Shown: piece after piece, positions 42,600-50,171 of the stretch | Layout of the letters: every line of letters starts with the position of its first letter | Numbering within the stretch: the first letter of the stretch is position 1 | Source: Corynebacterium terpenotabidum Y-11 | GTDB lineage: Bacteria > Actinomycetota > Actinomycetes > Mycobacteriales > Mycobacteriaceae | Direction: 5' to 3' | Assembly: GCF_000418365.1 (NCBI RefSeq) | Contig: NC_021663.1 | Location: 124,001 to 188,000, forward strand | Length of the DNA: 64,000 nt | Notes under the pieces: model-generated | Told to the model about the DNA's origin: nothing | The model's database searches: none | Seen by the model: only the letters and a program-made list of their open reading frames with translations | Program-made: the position numbers and the translations under genes

Positions 42600-44108
42600 C
42601 TAGGGGTGCTCGACAGGAAAACTCCCAGTGTCGGGATCGAGGCCCAGCGACCACACAAAGCCGGGACCACCGGTCGCACGTCGCGTCTGGACGCCGATCT
42701 GCTTCCGCCGGTTCTTCACCGTCTGGTCGGATAGACCAGCGGCCCGTGTCGCCTTCAACACGTCCCCGGCAGGGGCTTCACCGCCCTGCGATTCCAGGTA
42801 GTCGAGGACGACCATTCGCACTTCGTCGCCGTCGTCACCGTCACTGTCGTAGCCGCCCTGATTCTTGCAGCGGAGAATGTCGCCGACGGTTCGGTCCGAC
42901 GTGCCGACGATCTCGAATCGGGGCATCTCAGCGGTGCGCCCGGACGCCGTCGTCACCGGCACCGGCGCTAGTCGGTAAGTCAGCGCCAGGTCCTCGGCAC
43001 CCAGGCTGTTCTTCTCCTGGCTCATGACGCGGTCGCCGTCGGCGCTCCCCGGGTCTTTGCTGAACCCGAACGCGGCGCGTGCTAACTCACCGAACGCGCT
43101 ACTGCCGTTGATTCCAGCGACCACGTCACCGTTACCGGACTTGTTCAGGTGCACGATGCCCAGAACGACGCCGTCGATCTGCTCGGCAAGGTTCATCCAC
43201 GGGGTAAGGTGCTCCCGCACCTCGTTAGACCGGTGCGCGTCCACACCGTCACCCAGCACCGACATAAGCGGGTCAACGATCACCAGCCGCACATCGGCGG
43301 CCCGTAGTTCGCTGGCAAGGGTGCTCATGGCCGAGGAAGGGACGCGGTGATAACTCGTCGTCTCGCCATCCTCGGCTACCGTGACCGCTTCGGGGAAGAA
43401 CACGCGGGCGACGTCGGCACCGGCGGCACGCAGGGACGGCTTCACTGAGTACTTCGGGGACTCCTCGGCGGCGATGTACGCCACGTTGTGCGGGGTGCCG
43501 CACCACTCGCCGGGTAAGGTGCCGTTGGTGACCTGGGCGGCGAACCAGCGGGCAGCGGTGGACTTCCCCGCGCCGGGACGACCGGCGAACAGCGTCATCG
43601 CACCGACGGGGATACGGCCCTTGTCGTCGTGGGTCCATGCCCACGTAGGTACGTCGTCGTCAATGTCTGCGAATGAGCGGAGTAGCACGCTTACCCGTGG
43701 TTGTGGTGCGGGACTGTGGGCGTCTCTGCGGGCCTGTGGGGTGCTGGTGGGTGCGGTGGCGCTGTCCGACGCCGCTACGGGGCTTACAGGCGGGGTGTCG
43801 CGGACGTCCACAGGGGTCTCTGACGGGCTGTACGTCGCGCCGGGCACCGGTGCTGGTTCTGGTGCGTTCGACATGCCTGCAGGACTGCTTGTGGCGTACT
43901 CAAACGGGTCGGCCCACTGCATGTCATCGTCCCGATCCTCACAGGCTTGCCGGCGCTTATGACGTTGCACAGCACGCGAGACGGTGCCGGGCGACAGCCC
44001 GAAACGTTCAGCTACGGCAACAACGCCCATGCCTTCTGCGCGGGCAGCGGCGATGTCGGCGTCTCGCTGCATCTGTGCTGCGGGGGCTAGACGGGAAGCC
44101 TTGCTCAT
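42600..44108 (-). CDS. RepA-like AAA/RecA-fold ATPase with N-terminal HTH
   Basis: The 502-residue protein has a helix-turn-helix near residues 20-50 (AEGMGVVAVAERFGLSPGTVSRAVQRHK). A low-complexity linker follows, then a RecA-type ATPase core with Walker A FAGRPGAGKST, AYIAAEES and Walker B LVIVDPLM, as in plasmid RepA hexameric helicases. A C-terminal winged-helix-like region ends it. Such proteins open or prime replication of small mobile elements. The start ATG 44106-44108 overlaps the previous stop (ATGA). A repeat cluster lies directly downstream. Confidence 0.8.
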   Translation of the reverse strand: MSKASRLAPAAQMQRDADIAAARAEGMGVVAVAERFGLSPGTVSRAVQRHKRRQACEDRDDDMQWADPFEYATSSPAGMSNAPEPAPVPGATYSPSETPVDVRDTPPVSPVAASDSATAPTSTPQARRDAHSPAPQPRVSVLLRSFADIDDDVPTWAWTHDDKGRIPVGAMTLFAGRPGAGKSTAARWFAAQVTNGTLPGEWCGTPHNVAYIAAEESPKYSVKPSLRAAGADVARVFFPEAVTVAEDGETTSYHRVPSSAMSTLASELRAADVRLVIVDPLMSVLGDGVDAHRSNEVREHLTPWMNLAEQIDGVVLGIVHLNKSGNGDVVAGINGSSAFGELARAAFGFSKDPGSADGDRVMSQEKNSLGAEDLALTYRLAPVPVTTASGRTAEMPRFEIVGTSDRTVGDILRCKNQGGYDSDGDDGDEVRMVVLDYLESQGGEAPAGDVLKATRAAGLSDQTVKNRRKQIGVQTRRATGGPGFVWSLGLDPDTGSFPVEHP

Positions 44109-44740
44109 GCTGCACCCCTGTCGGTGATTCCGACGCGTACAGCGAGTGCCCGTAGCTGCTCGCCACGGTTCACCTCGGCGGTAATGATCGACGGGTCCCC
44201 GCCTTCAGCAGCAGCCACCAGAGCGTAACCATGAGATTTCACCTCACGGCGTAGAAAGGCACGCTCCACGGCGTCCCACAGCGGTGGCACGTCATCGACG
44301 GCAGGAGTGGAGGCATAGGCGCCCCGAACCTCGCCGGCCAAGGCCTCGGGCAGGTAGGTGGTCACCGCGTCTAGGGCCGCACGTCCAGGTATGGCCTGCA
44401 ATCGCGCCAGGACAGCAGCAGGCGCGACGAGAAGATACCCGTTACCTGCGGCCACTGCGTTCTGTGCAGTCTCTACGAGCACTGTGAGGATCAGGCGACG
44501 CGGGTCGCCTTGTAGCGCCTCGACAGGTCGGTCCGCGCACAGTGTGAGAATATCGGCGTATCGGGCATACAACAGACTGCGCAGTAGCGAAACCTCTGCG
44601 TAGTCGGTACTCCACGCGGTGCCGACAGCCTGTCGGCCGTCTGGCTGCTTGGTAAGCTCGGTTGTGGTGGTGCTGCCCTGTACTACACTTTGTGCCCCCG
44701 GTCCGCTCAGGCCGGGGGTGCAGTCGTCACAGAAGCTCAT
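44105..44740 (-). CDS. Element protein of unknown function, coupled to the RepA-like gene
   Basis: The 211-residue product has an N-terminal C-DD-C-TPG motif followed by a flexible stretch. A helical domain (residues ~45-200) is reminiscent of N-terminal DnaB-like or helicase-loader folds, though this is only an impression. It overlaps the ATPase gene by 4 nt, so the two are coupled and probably act together in replication of the element. The start is ATG at 44738-44740. Confidence 0.6.
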   Translation of the reverse strand: MSFCDDCTPGLSGPGAQSVVQGSTTTTELTKQPDGRQAVGTAWSTDYAEVSLLRSLLYARYADILTLCADRPVEALQGDPRRLILTVLVETAQNAVAAGNGYLLVAPAAVLARLQAIPGRAALDAVTTYLPEALAGEVRGAYASTPAVDDVPPLWDAVERAFLRREVKSHGYALVAAAEGGDPSIITAEVNRGEQLRALAVRVGITDRGAA

Positions 44741-44788
44741 ACGGCACCGCCAAAATGGGTGCGGGGGCGGTTGTTGTCGTGGTGCACC

Positions 44789-45016
44789 TCAGGCCTCCGC
44801 CCACTTTGTAGTGGGAACGAACATAGCGTCCACCTCGGCGGGGTCTAGGCGGATGATGCGTTGTCCGAGACGGTAGCCGGTGAGCTTGCCTTCGGCTACG
44901 CGTCGACGGATGCTTTTCACGGATAGACCCGTGCGCTCGGCGGCGCTCTGCATGGTCTCGTAGCGGCGCGGCTTAACCTGCTGCAGCGGTGTGGTGCGCT
45001 TACTGGTCGTGCTCAA
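44789..45016 (-). CDS. Excisionase / MerR-like HTH protein
   Basis: The ~75-residue product contains the HTH_17 signature SAAERTGLSVKSIRRRVAEGKLTGYRLGQRIIRLDPAEVDAMF. Its size and position next to a tyrosine integrase suggest an excisionase (Xis) or a small repressor. The start is uncertain: TTG 45016 gives 75 residues, ATG 44953 a shorter form. Confidence 0.75.
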   Translation of the reverse strand: MSTTSKRTTPLQQVKPRRYETMQSAAERTGLSVKSIRRRVAEGKLTGYRLGQRIIRLDPAEVDAMFVPTTKWAEA

Positions 45017-45165
45017 GGGAGTTCTCGATTCCCGGCAATTGGGTATGCCGAATCCCCCGCTAGCCACACGGGATTTCGCACACCTCCGGGTGATCTTCAC
45101 CTCATGGGGGTTGACGGTCTAAAACCGTCCTCAGTGGACACGATAGCCCACTGGGAACCGTCCTT

Positions 45166-45861
45166 TCAACGATTTGTGTCGCGCTTCCGGTTAATCGCCC
45201 GGCGCAGTGTGTGCAACGGGATGCGCTGCTCCCCGGCCCGGCGCAACATCACCAGGACTGGGGCCAGGTCCGTGCTGCGGACCTTCATGCCGGGGAATTG
45301 CCACCGGTGGTCACCGTCGGGGCTGTGGATGAACTTCACCCTCACCGTCGGACGGGTGCCCTTTACACCAGCGGTACCGCCAGGGTCTGCCGCCACCAAA
45401 CGGTCCGGCTGCTCTTCCCCGACAAGGGCAGGTGAGTACACATCATCGGCACCCTGTAGCCCGTCCAACGGGTTCGGACTCTTGCCGCGCCGCACCTGCG
45501 CCAACCACATTCCCTGCAACTCGTCGTCCACAAAGTGCAGGTAGAACGTGGCAATCGCCCGGGGGTGTCGGTCGTCGCTGAGGATACGGACCCATCTGAA
45601 CTCCCCGTACTTGCCGATAGTCGGGGTGTTCGCGTCCAGAGTTTCCGGCTCGACCAGGACGCCCTCACCGTCGGTCAGTAGTTCGTCCACCAGTTCCCAT
45701 GCGGCCTGCTCGTCCGCGATGATGTCGCGCAGTACAGCGGCGGTGGCGTCCTGCTCGGCGTCATGTCCCGGGAAGTTCCGCATGACTTCGTAGTGCGCCA
45801 GGCAGGCACGCGGGTTGTTCTGCATTGCCTCCCACGCTGTGGGAGTATGCTGCTCGTTCAC
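45166..45861 (-). CDS. Hypothetical element protein
   Basis: The 231-residue acidic protein has a helical N-terminal third and a central beta-rich region (GKYGEFRWVRILSDDRHPRAIATFYLHFVDDELQG). It ends with a basic C-terminus (RRAINRKRDTNR). No family is recognised. The GTG start at 45859-45861 sits in the GTGA overlap with the integrase stop, so it is co-translated with the integrase. Confidence 0.6.
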   Translation of the reverse strand: MNEQHTPTAWEAMQNNPRACLAHYEVMRNFPGHDAEQDATAAVLRDIIADEQAAWELVDELLTDGEGVLVEPETLDANTPTIGKYGEFRWVRILSDDRHPRAIATFYLHFVDDELQGMWLAQVRRGKSPNPLDGLQGADDVYSPALVGEEQPDRLVAADPGGTAGVKGTRPTVRVKFIHSPDGDHRWQFPGMKVRSTDLAPVLVMLRRAGEQRIPLHTLRRAINRKRDTNR

Positions 45862-47087
45862 TGCCGTCCTCCGTCGTCATCGACTTGGTCCTCGGACCTG
45901 CCCGGCGCGCCGGGCAGCCCCGCCGTCGCCATGGCAGCCATAGCAGTCGCCAGGAACTCCGGCCTACTCGCCGCCACATGCTGATACCCGATAGCCACAT
46001 CCATGGATGAGTGCCCTAGGTAGTCCATAATCTCCCTCGTGGTACCACCCACCTGTGCGTACGCGGTCCCCGCAAAGTGCCTCAGGGAGTGCGGCGAAAT
46101 CTTAGGACAGCCGGCGGCCTTAGCCCGCGCCTTGAATGCCTCATAGAACTTCTGCCGCGTCAGCTGCTCACCCTTCGCGCTGGGGAACAGCAGACCGTTC
46201 CGGCCCGGCTGCGCGTACTTCTCCACGTGCTCATCCAGCACCGAGACCAGATGAACCGGCAGCGTCACGGTCCGCGTCTTCCCACCCTTCGGGAGTGTCA
46301 CCGTCCACTCACCCGCCCGCTTATGTGCCTGCCGGTCCACGTGGATACGCACCAGATCCGCCGGTCTCACACCATCCGCGCCGACGGGCTGCTGGTGCCG
46401 CTCTATGTCGCTCCGGCGGAGTTCCTGCCATTCAGCAGACCTCAGGCCACACCACGCGGCGACTAGCGTTCCGGCCTGCAGGTGCTCCGGCATGTTCGCC
46501 ACGATGGTCTGCAGCTGTACCAGGCTAGGCACCGCTTTTTCCTCCCGCTCCGGCAGCTGGGTGGCACCCCGAACCTGCACGGGGTTTACGTCAAGCGTCC
46601 CGGCGTCCACCTCAGCCTGTAGGGCAGAGTGCAGCAGCTTGTAGGCGTCTACGTTGCGCTTGGTCAGCCCGCCGTGGTTCCGTCGTATCTCGTTGACCCA
46701 CCTGTGAGCGTCAGGCCGGCTGAACTCATCGAGCCTCGCCTCAGACAGGTACGGGGTGATCCGGTTGCGACGGATGGACTGGTACAGCCTGCGTGAGGAC
46801 TCCGCCAGGTGCCCGGCGGTCTTCACCCACTGGTCTACGGCCTCATCAACAGTCACGGTGCGCGCTGCCTTCTGTGCTGCCCTCACCGTCGGGGGAGTCC
46901 ACATGTCCATGCTAATTAGACGGCGCTCATCCCGTAGCCACCCTTCAGCGTCCTCTTTAGCGTCGAACGTGTGGGCAGCTTTGTGCCATTGCCCATCCGG
47001 CCCCGTGTACTTCGCCTGGTGACGACCTGAGGGCAGTTTCCGCACTGCTCCGAACGTCCGTCTGGTCCTAGCCTTTGTCTTGCCCAT
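45858..47087 (-). CDS. int: Tyrosine integrase of the element
   Basis: The 409-residue site-specific recombinase has an N-terminal AP2-like arm-binding domain (RKLPSGRHQAKYTGPDG), a core-binding SAM-like domain (~75-170) and a catalytic domain with the first Arg in CGLRSAEW. HSLRHFAGT carries the H-x-x-R box, LGHSS the second His and AIGYQH the Tyr nucleophile. All catalytic residues are present, so it is probably functional. The start is ATG 47085-47087 with AAGGCAG upstream; the longer upstream frame covers the arm-site region and is rejected. It lies next to the right attachment site. Confidence 0.93.
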   Translation of the reverse strand: MGKTKARTRRTFGAVRKLPSGRHQAKYTGPDGQWHKAAHTFDAKEDAEGWLRDERRLISMDMWTPPTVRAAQKAARTVTVDEAVDQWVKTAGHLAESSRRLYQSIRRNRITPYLSEARLDEFSRPDAHRWVNEIRRNHGGLTKRNVDAYKLLHSALQAEVDAGTLDVNPVQVRGATQLPEREEKAVPSLVQLQTIVANMPEHLQAGTLVAAWCGLRSAEWQELRRSDIERHQQPVGADGVRPADLVRIHVDRQAHKRAGEWTVTLPKGGKTRTVTLPVHLVSVLDEHVEKYAQPGRNGLLFPSAKGEQLTRQKFYEAFKARAKAAGCPKISPHSLRHFAGTAYAQVGGTTREIMDYLGHSSMDVAIGYQHVAASRPEFLATAMAAMATAGLPGAPGRSEDQVDDDGGRQ

Positions 47088-47107
47088 GTCTGCCTTGTCC
47101 GTCGGCC

Positions 47108-47135
47108 CGTGCAACTCCGTGCAAGATACGTGTAA
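47108..47135. repeat. Right arm-type integrase sites (CGTGCAA x2, CGTGTAA)
   Basis: CGTGCAA at 47108-47114 and 47118-47124 and CGTGTAA at 47129-47135 lie just upstream of the integrase start. They mirror the pair at 36901-36918 and could serve for integrase binding and autoregulation. Confidence 0.5.
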
Positions 47136-47255
47136 TACGGGAGTTATCTTCCGGCATGTTGTGGCCGGTTCTGACACTACGATACCATGGTCAATGACCA
47201 GCTCAGACACCATGACAGTGCAGGTCAGCGCAACTCAGCACGGCAAGCACCTGCG

Positions 47256-47274
47256 AAATCCCCCCGTCTCCGCA
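47256..47274 (+). repeat. Attachment site att-right
   Basis: A perfect 19-bp copy of the tRNA-Ser 3' end marks the far end of the element. Sequence beyond it (to 47443) shows no gene. Confidence 0.92.
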
Positions 47275-47443
47275 CTGCTTTCGGGGTGTGGGCAGGTCAG
47301 AGTGCAAATCTGACTGCCCACAGGGTGGTCCCGTGGCCAAAGAATGACCACTGCGGTTCGGAATGGTGACGCTCCACCCTGCAGAACAGGGCACCGCATG
47401 AACACCCAACCCACCCGGGGACGCGCTGCGCCTGCCGCCGGGA

Positions 47444-48226
47444 CTAGATGTGGATCTTACGGTCTGAGGTCAGTTTCGAATTCGCGAAACGAGCGAGCCA
47501 GTCCGGTGAGAAATGGGAGCTGAGGTACATCAGCTTCGTCCGGAGACCGACCGGGTGATGGACCTTGGTGACAAACTTGTTCGGCTTCACCGTGGCATCG
47601 ACAATGGCCGAGGCGATATCCTCCGCCGTCAACTTGACGCCCATCCGCTTGGTGCCACTGGTCTCCACGCCATCCAGCATTCCGGTTCTGACGTACAGCG
47701 GCATCACGGAGCGGACGGTGATCCCCTGGTCCGCCCATTCCAGTTCCAATGCCTCTGTGATCCCGCGAACGGCAAATTTCGTGGCTGAATAGACGGCCAT
47801 GTCCGGAGTGCCGTAAATTTCCGCGGCGGAAGCGACGTTCACGAGTGTGGAACCCTTGTTCTCTGCCAGGTACGGGTACGCTGCCCGCGCGCCGTAGAGA
47901 ACGCCCTTGACGTTGACGTCGACGAGGGCGGAGTCTTTCTCATAGGACCCGTCCACTGCGAAAGGCCCGCCGTAGAGAATTCCGGCGTTATTCACGAGGG
48001 CATCAAGAGGCTTTCCGGCCCTGGTGAGGAAGTCGCTGAGGGCGTCGGACCAGGACTGCGGATCGGTGACATCGAGATGGCCGGTGAGTATTCCGGTGTT
48101 CTCTGCCCAGTCGAATTTATCGCTGAGGTCATATGCGCCGACCGTCCACCCGTGCGAGGCGAACAGAGTGGCGGTTGCGCGACCAATTCCTTGTGCGGCG
48201 CCTGAAATGAAGACAGTCTTACCCAT
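47444..48226 (-). CDS. Short-chain dehydrogenase/reductase
   Basis: The 260-residue classical SDR has NAD(P)-binding FISGAAQGIG (residues 6-15), NNAG at about 92-95, catalytic Ser in NVASAAE and the Y-x-x-x-K motif YSATK. The C-terminal ~40 residues (VHHPVGLRTKLMYLSS) suggest membrane association. The substrate is unknown. The start is ATG 48224-48226 with TACGGT 6 nt upstream (leaderless). It is the first chromosomal gene right of the integrative element. Confidence 0.85.
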   Translation of the reverse strand: MGKTVFISGAAQGIGRATATLFASHGWTVGAYDLSDKFDWAENTGILTGHLDVTDPQSWSDALSDFLTRAGKPLDALVNNAGILYGGPFAVDGSYEKDSALVDVNVKGVLYGARAAYPYLAENKGSTLVNVASAAEIYGTPDMAVYSATKFAVRGITEALELEWADQGITVRSVMPLYVRTGMLDGVETSGTKRMGVKLTAEDIASAIVDATVKPNKFVTKVHHPVGLRTKLMYLSSHFSPDWLARFANSKLTSDRKIHI

Positions 48227-48232
48227 GTGCGC

Positions 48233-48238
48233 ACCGTA
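48233..48238 (-). promoter_or_regulatory. Leaderless -10 box of the SDR gene
   Basis: TACGGT on the minus strand lies 6 nt before the ATG, with no Shine-Dalgarno sequence. Confidence 0.45.
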
Positions 48239-48341
48239 GCACACGGTGGTGCTGCGCATTGATCGAGTTTCCGAGGTCAGGAACTGCATTGTGGATGGGT
48301 GCGGTGGCTCGAGAAGCACTCACCCCATGACCATCCGGTCG

Positions 48342-48818
48342 CTACGCCACCACGTCCACGTAGTCGCCGACGGCCAGCGTGTTGAAGAACGCCACCGCGT
48401 CATCGTGGAGCAGGTGGATGCACCCGTGCGACAGCACCGCCGGGTCGCCCTCGTGGAAGGCGATGCCGATGTCGCTCGGGTAGCTCGTTCCCGCGGAGAA
48501 GTACACCGAGTACGGCATCGGCCCGTTGTAGGGTGTCGACCATTCATCGATGACCTTGCGCGTCACCTGCGTCATCCCGGCAGGGGTCTCGTAGCCGGGC
48601 CGCCCGGAACTCATCGCCACCGGACCGCGGGTGATCACACCGTCCTCCTGCAGCCAGGCGGTCTGATCCGTCAGGTTGATGCAGGCCCGCGCCTGTGCGG
48701 AGCAGCCGGTCGATGCCGGGACACTCCCTGATACGTCGAAGGGCTGGGCGTTTGCGACGGGCGCGAGGACAAGCGCCCCGGCGGCGAGAACGGTAAGGAT
48801 GCGGCGGATGAACGTCAT
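48342..48818 (-). CDS. Short secreted L,D-transpeptidase (YkuD domain)
   Basis: The 158-residue protein has a signal peptide (LAAGALVLAPVANAQ). It then consists almost only of the YkuD catalytic domain, with the active-site motif AFHEGDPAVLSHGCIHL (His, Ser-His-Gly-Cys). The position usually held by Arg after SHGC-x is His. There is no Ig-like or proline-rich extension as in mycobacterial Ldts. Family members make 3-3 peptidoglycan cross-links. The start is ATG 48816-48818 with AGGAGG upstream. Confidence 0.88.
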   Translation of the reverse strand: MTFIRRILTVLAAGALVLAPVANAQPFDVSGSVPASTGCSAQARACINLTDQTAWLQEDGVITRGPVAMSSGRPGYETPAGMTQVTRKVIDEWSTPYNGPMPYSVYFSAGTSYPSDIGIAFHEGDPAVLSHGCIHLLHDDAVAFFNTLAVGDYVDVVA

Positions 48819-48902
48819 GGTGGAAAACCTCCTGGTCGTTCCCCACGCTACCGGGCCATGGCGGTTCCGGCAGCGGGTTCCGACGGCGTGTCCCGGCGAA
48901 AT

Positions 48903-49613
48903 CTACTCCAGCAGGGTGATCCGCTGCAGTGTCGGCAGTTCGCGGACCTCGCCACCGTTGAGGGCGACCCGGACCGGGGCGCCCACCGTGGCCTGCAACA
49001 GCCTGGCCCAGGCGACGTGCTGCCGGTGCAGTGTCCGGCGGCCGGTGGTGAACACCCACATCGAGCGATCGAGCAGGACAGTGGCGTCCTCCAGCTCCAG
49101 GAGGTACACGTTCTCCAGTGTCCGACGGCGCAGCCCGTCCAGCGACGTCGGGTCCCCGCCGTCACCTTCCACCACGCGGATCGAGGAGACGAGTCCGAGA
49201 CGGTGGGGGATCCCCTCGGCATCCGTAATGACCAGCGGCCGGGCGACATGGCAGGTCCGGATTCCGGAATGTGTCCAGACGACCGGCTGGGGCAGGTCGT
49301 GGACGGCGTCGGTGCGGGACGCCGGGATCTGCCGGACCGCCACCCGGTCGGCCCCGATGGTCACCAGTCGGTCGGGGCGTCCGGCGGAGTTTTCGGTGGT
49401 GACGAGGTAGCGTCTGCCGTCGCCGCTGATCCGGACCGGGGTCTCGGCGGCGAGCCGGTGCAGGACGGCCAGGGTCTCCTCGTCGGTGGCGTTCCAGTCG
49501 GCGCCGTGAGTCTCCAGCAGTCCGAGCAGACGGGTGAGGGTGAGGTCGGGCCGCGACTCCCACAGGCGGGTGAGGGCGTCCACCATGCCGGGGATGCGTT
49601 GCGGGTCTTTCAC
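48903..49613 (-). CDS. Hypothetical protein with YihD/DUF1040-like N-terminus
   Basis: In the 236-residue protein, the first ~50 residues (DPQRIPGMVDALTRLWESRPDLTLTRLL) resemble the small YihD/DUF1040 domain, in which R-I-x-x-x-L, L-W and P-D-L-x-L are typical. The remaining ~180 residues are beta-rich with no recognised motif. It is soluble with no signal peptide. The start is GTG 49611-49613 behind AAGGA. The role is unknown. Confidence 0.6.
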   Translation of the reverse strand: MKDPQRIPGMVDALTRLWESRPDLTLTRLLGLLETHGADWNATDEETLAVLHRLAAETPVRISGDGRRYLVTTENSAGRPDRLVTIGADRVAVRQIPASRTDAVHDLPQPVVWTHSGIRTCHVARPLVITDAEGIPHRLGLVSSIRVVEGDGGDPTSLDGLRRRTLENVYLLELEDATVLLDRSMWVFTTGRRTLHRQHVAWARLLQATVGAPVRVALNGGEVRELPTLQRITLLE

Positions 49614-50171
49614 GGGCGGTCCTTCAACGGGGGTCCTTAATCGTTCCGGTCATCGTACGTCCGGGTCTGGGTCCACCCCCGGCGGGGCGGGGGAGACGGG
49701 CACGACACCGCGCGGAAACCGTGACGACACCTCCCGGAAACATCAGTTCTTCATTGTGAGAATATCATGTTCATCATGTGGGATTGCGCTGATAGCGTGG
49801 CGTCATGCGCTGTAGGGGATAGGATACAAACACAACTTCATATGGGACCGCACCCCCGTTCACCGGAAAAATGTGGCGTCGGTCACCAGTCGGAACAGGT
49901 AGCTGCGGGGGTGAGGAGAACCTCATTTTGTGGCCATCCACCCTCACCGTATGTATGGGGTGACCCCGACGGTCCACCGGTGACTCCGGAACCGACCCGC
50001 CACACCTCGAGGCGACGGCACGGACCACAGCTGCCCACCAACACTCTGACGATCCAGCATCGGCCGACCACCCGACCACCCTATTCGGTAGTGACCACAC
50101 GGTGCCGGACCGCAGACACGGACACCAGCATGACTGCTGCTCCACGAACCACAACGGAGGCTGACGACCCC
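49614..50171. other. Long intergenic region upstream of gltBD
   Basis: This 558-nt region has no supported gene. An AT-richer stretch lies at about 49740-49850; TAGGAT at 49820-49825 is a candidate -10, which would give a ~340-nt leader. A ribosome-binding GGAGG lies at about 50156. The stretch is free of stops in the gltB frame from 49767 on, but no homology supports coding. Confidence 0.45.

Larger units (their letters stand above)
36825..47274. mobile_element. Integrative element in tRNA-Ser, about 10.4 kb
   Basis: The element is bounded by perfect 19-bp direct repeats (36825-36843 and 47256-47274). One copy is the 3' end of tRNA-Ser; the other lies beyond the integrase gene. Inside are an ISL3 insertion sequence, a restriction-modification enzyme, a RepA-like ATPase with its partner gene, an excisionase-type HTH protein, a hypothetical protein and a tyrosine integrase. 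No capsid, terminase or conjugation genes are present. It is therefore a small non-conjugative island, perhaps plasmid-derived or a satellite, carrying a defence cargo. Confidence 0.9.

Noticed and set aside
36825-47274. Prophage
   Set aside because: No terminase, portal, capsid, tail or lysis genes occur between the att sites.
49767-50171. N-terminal extension of gltB in the same frame
   Set aside because: The nucleophile Cys must be near the N-terminus after short propeptide removal, and ATG 50172 has a good GGAGG site.
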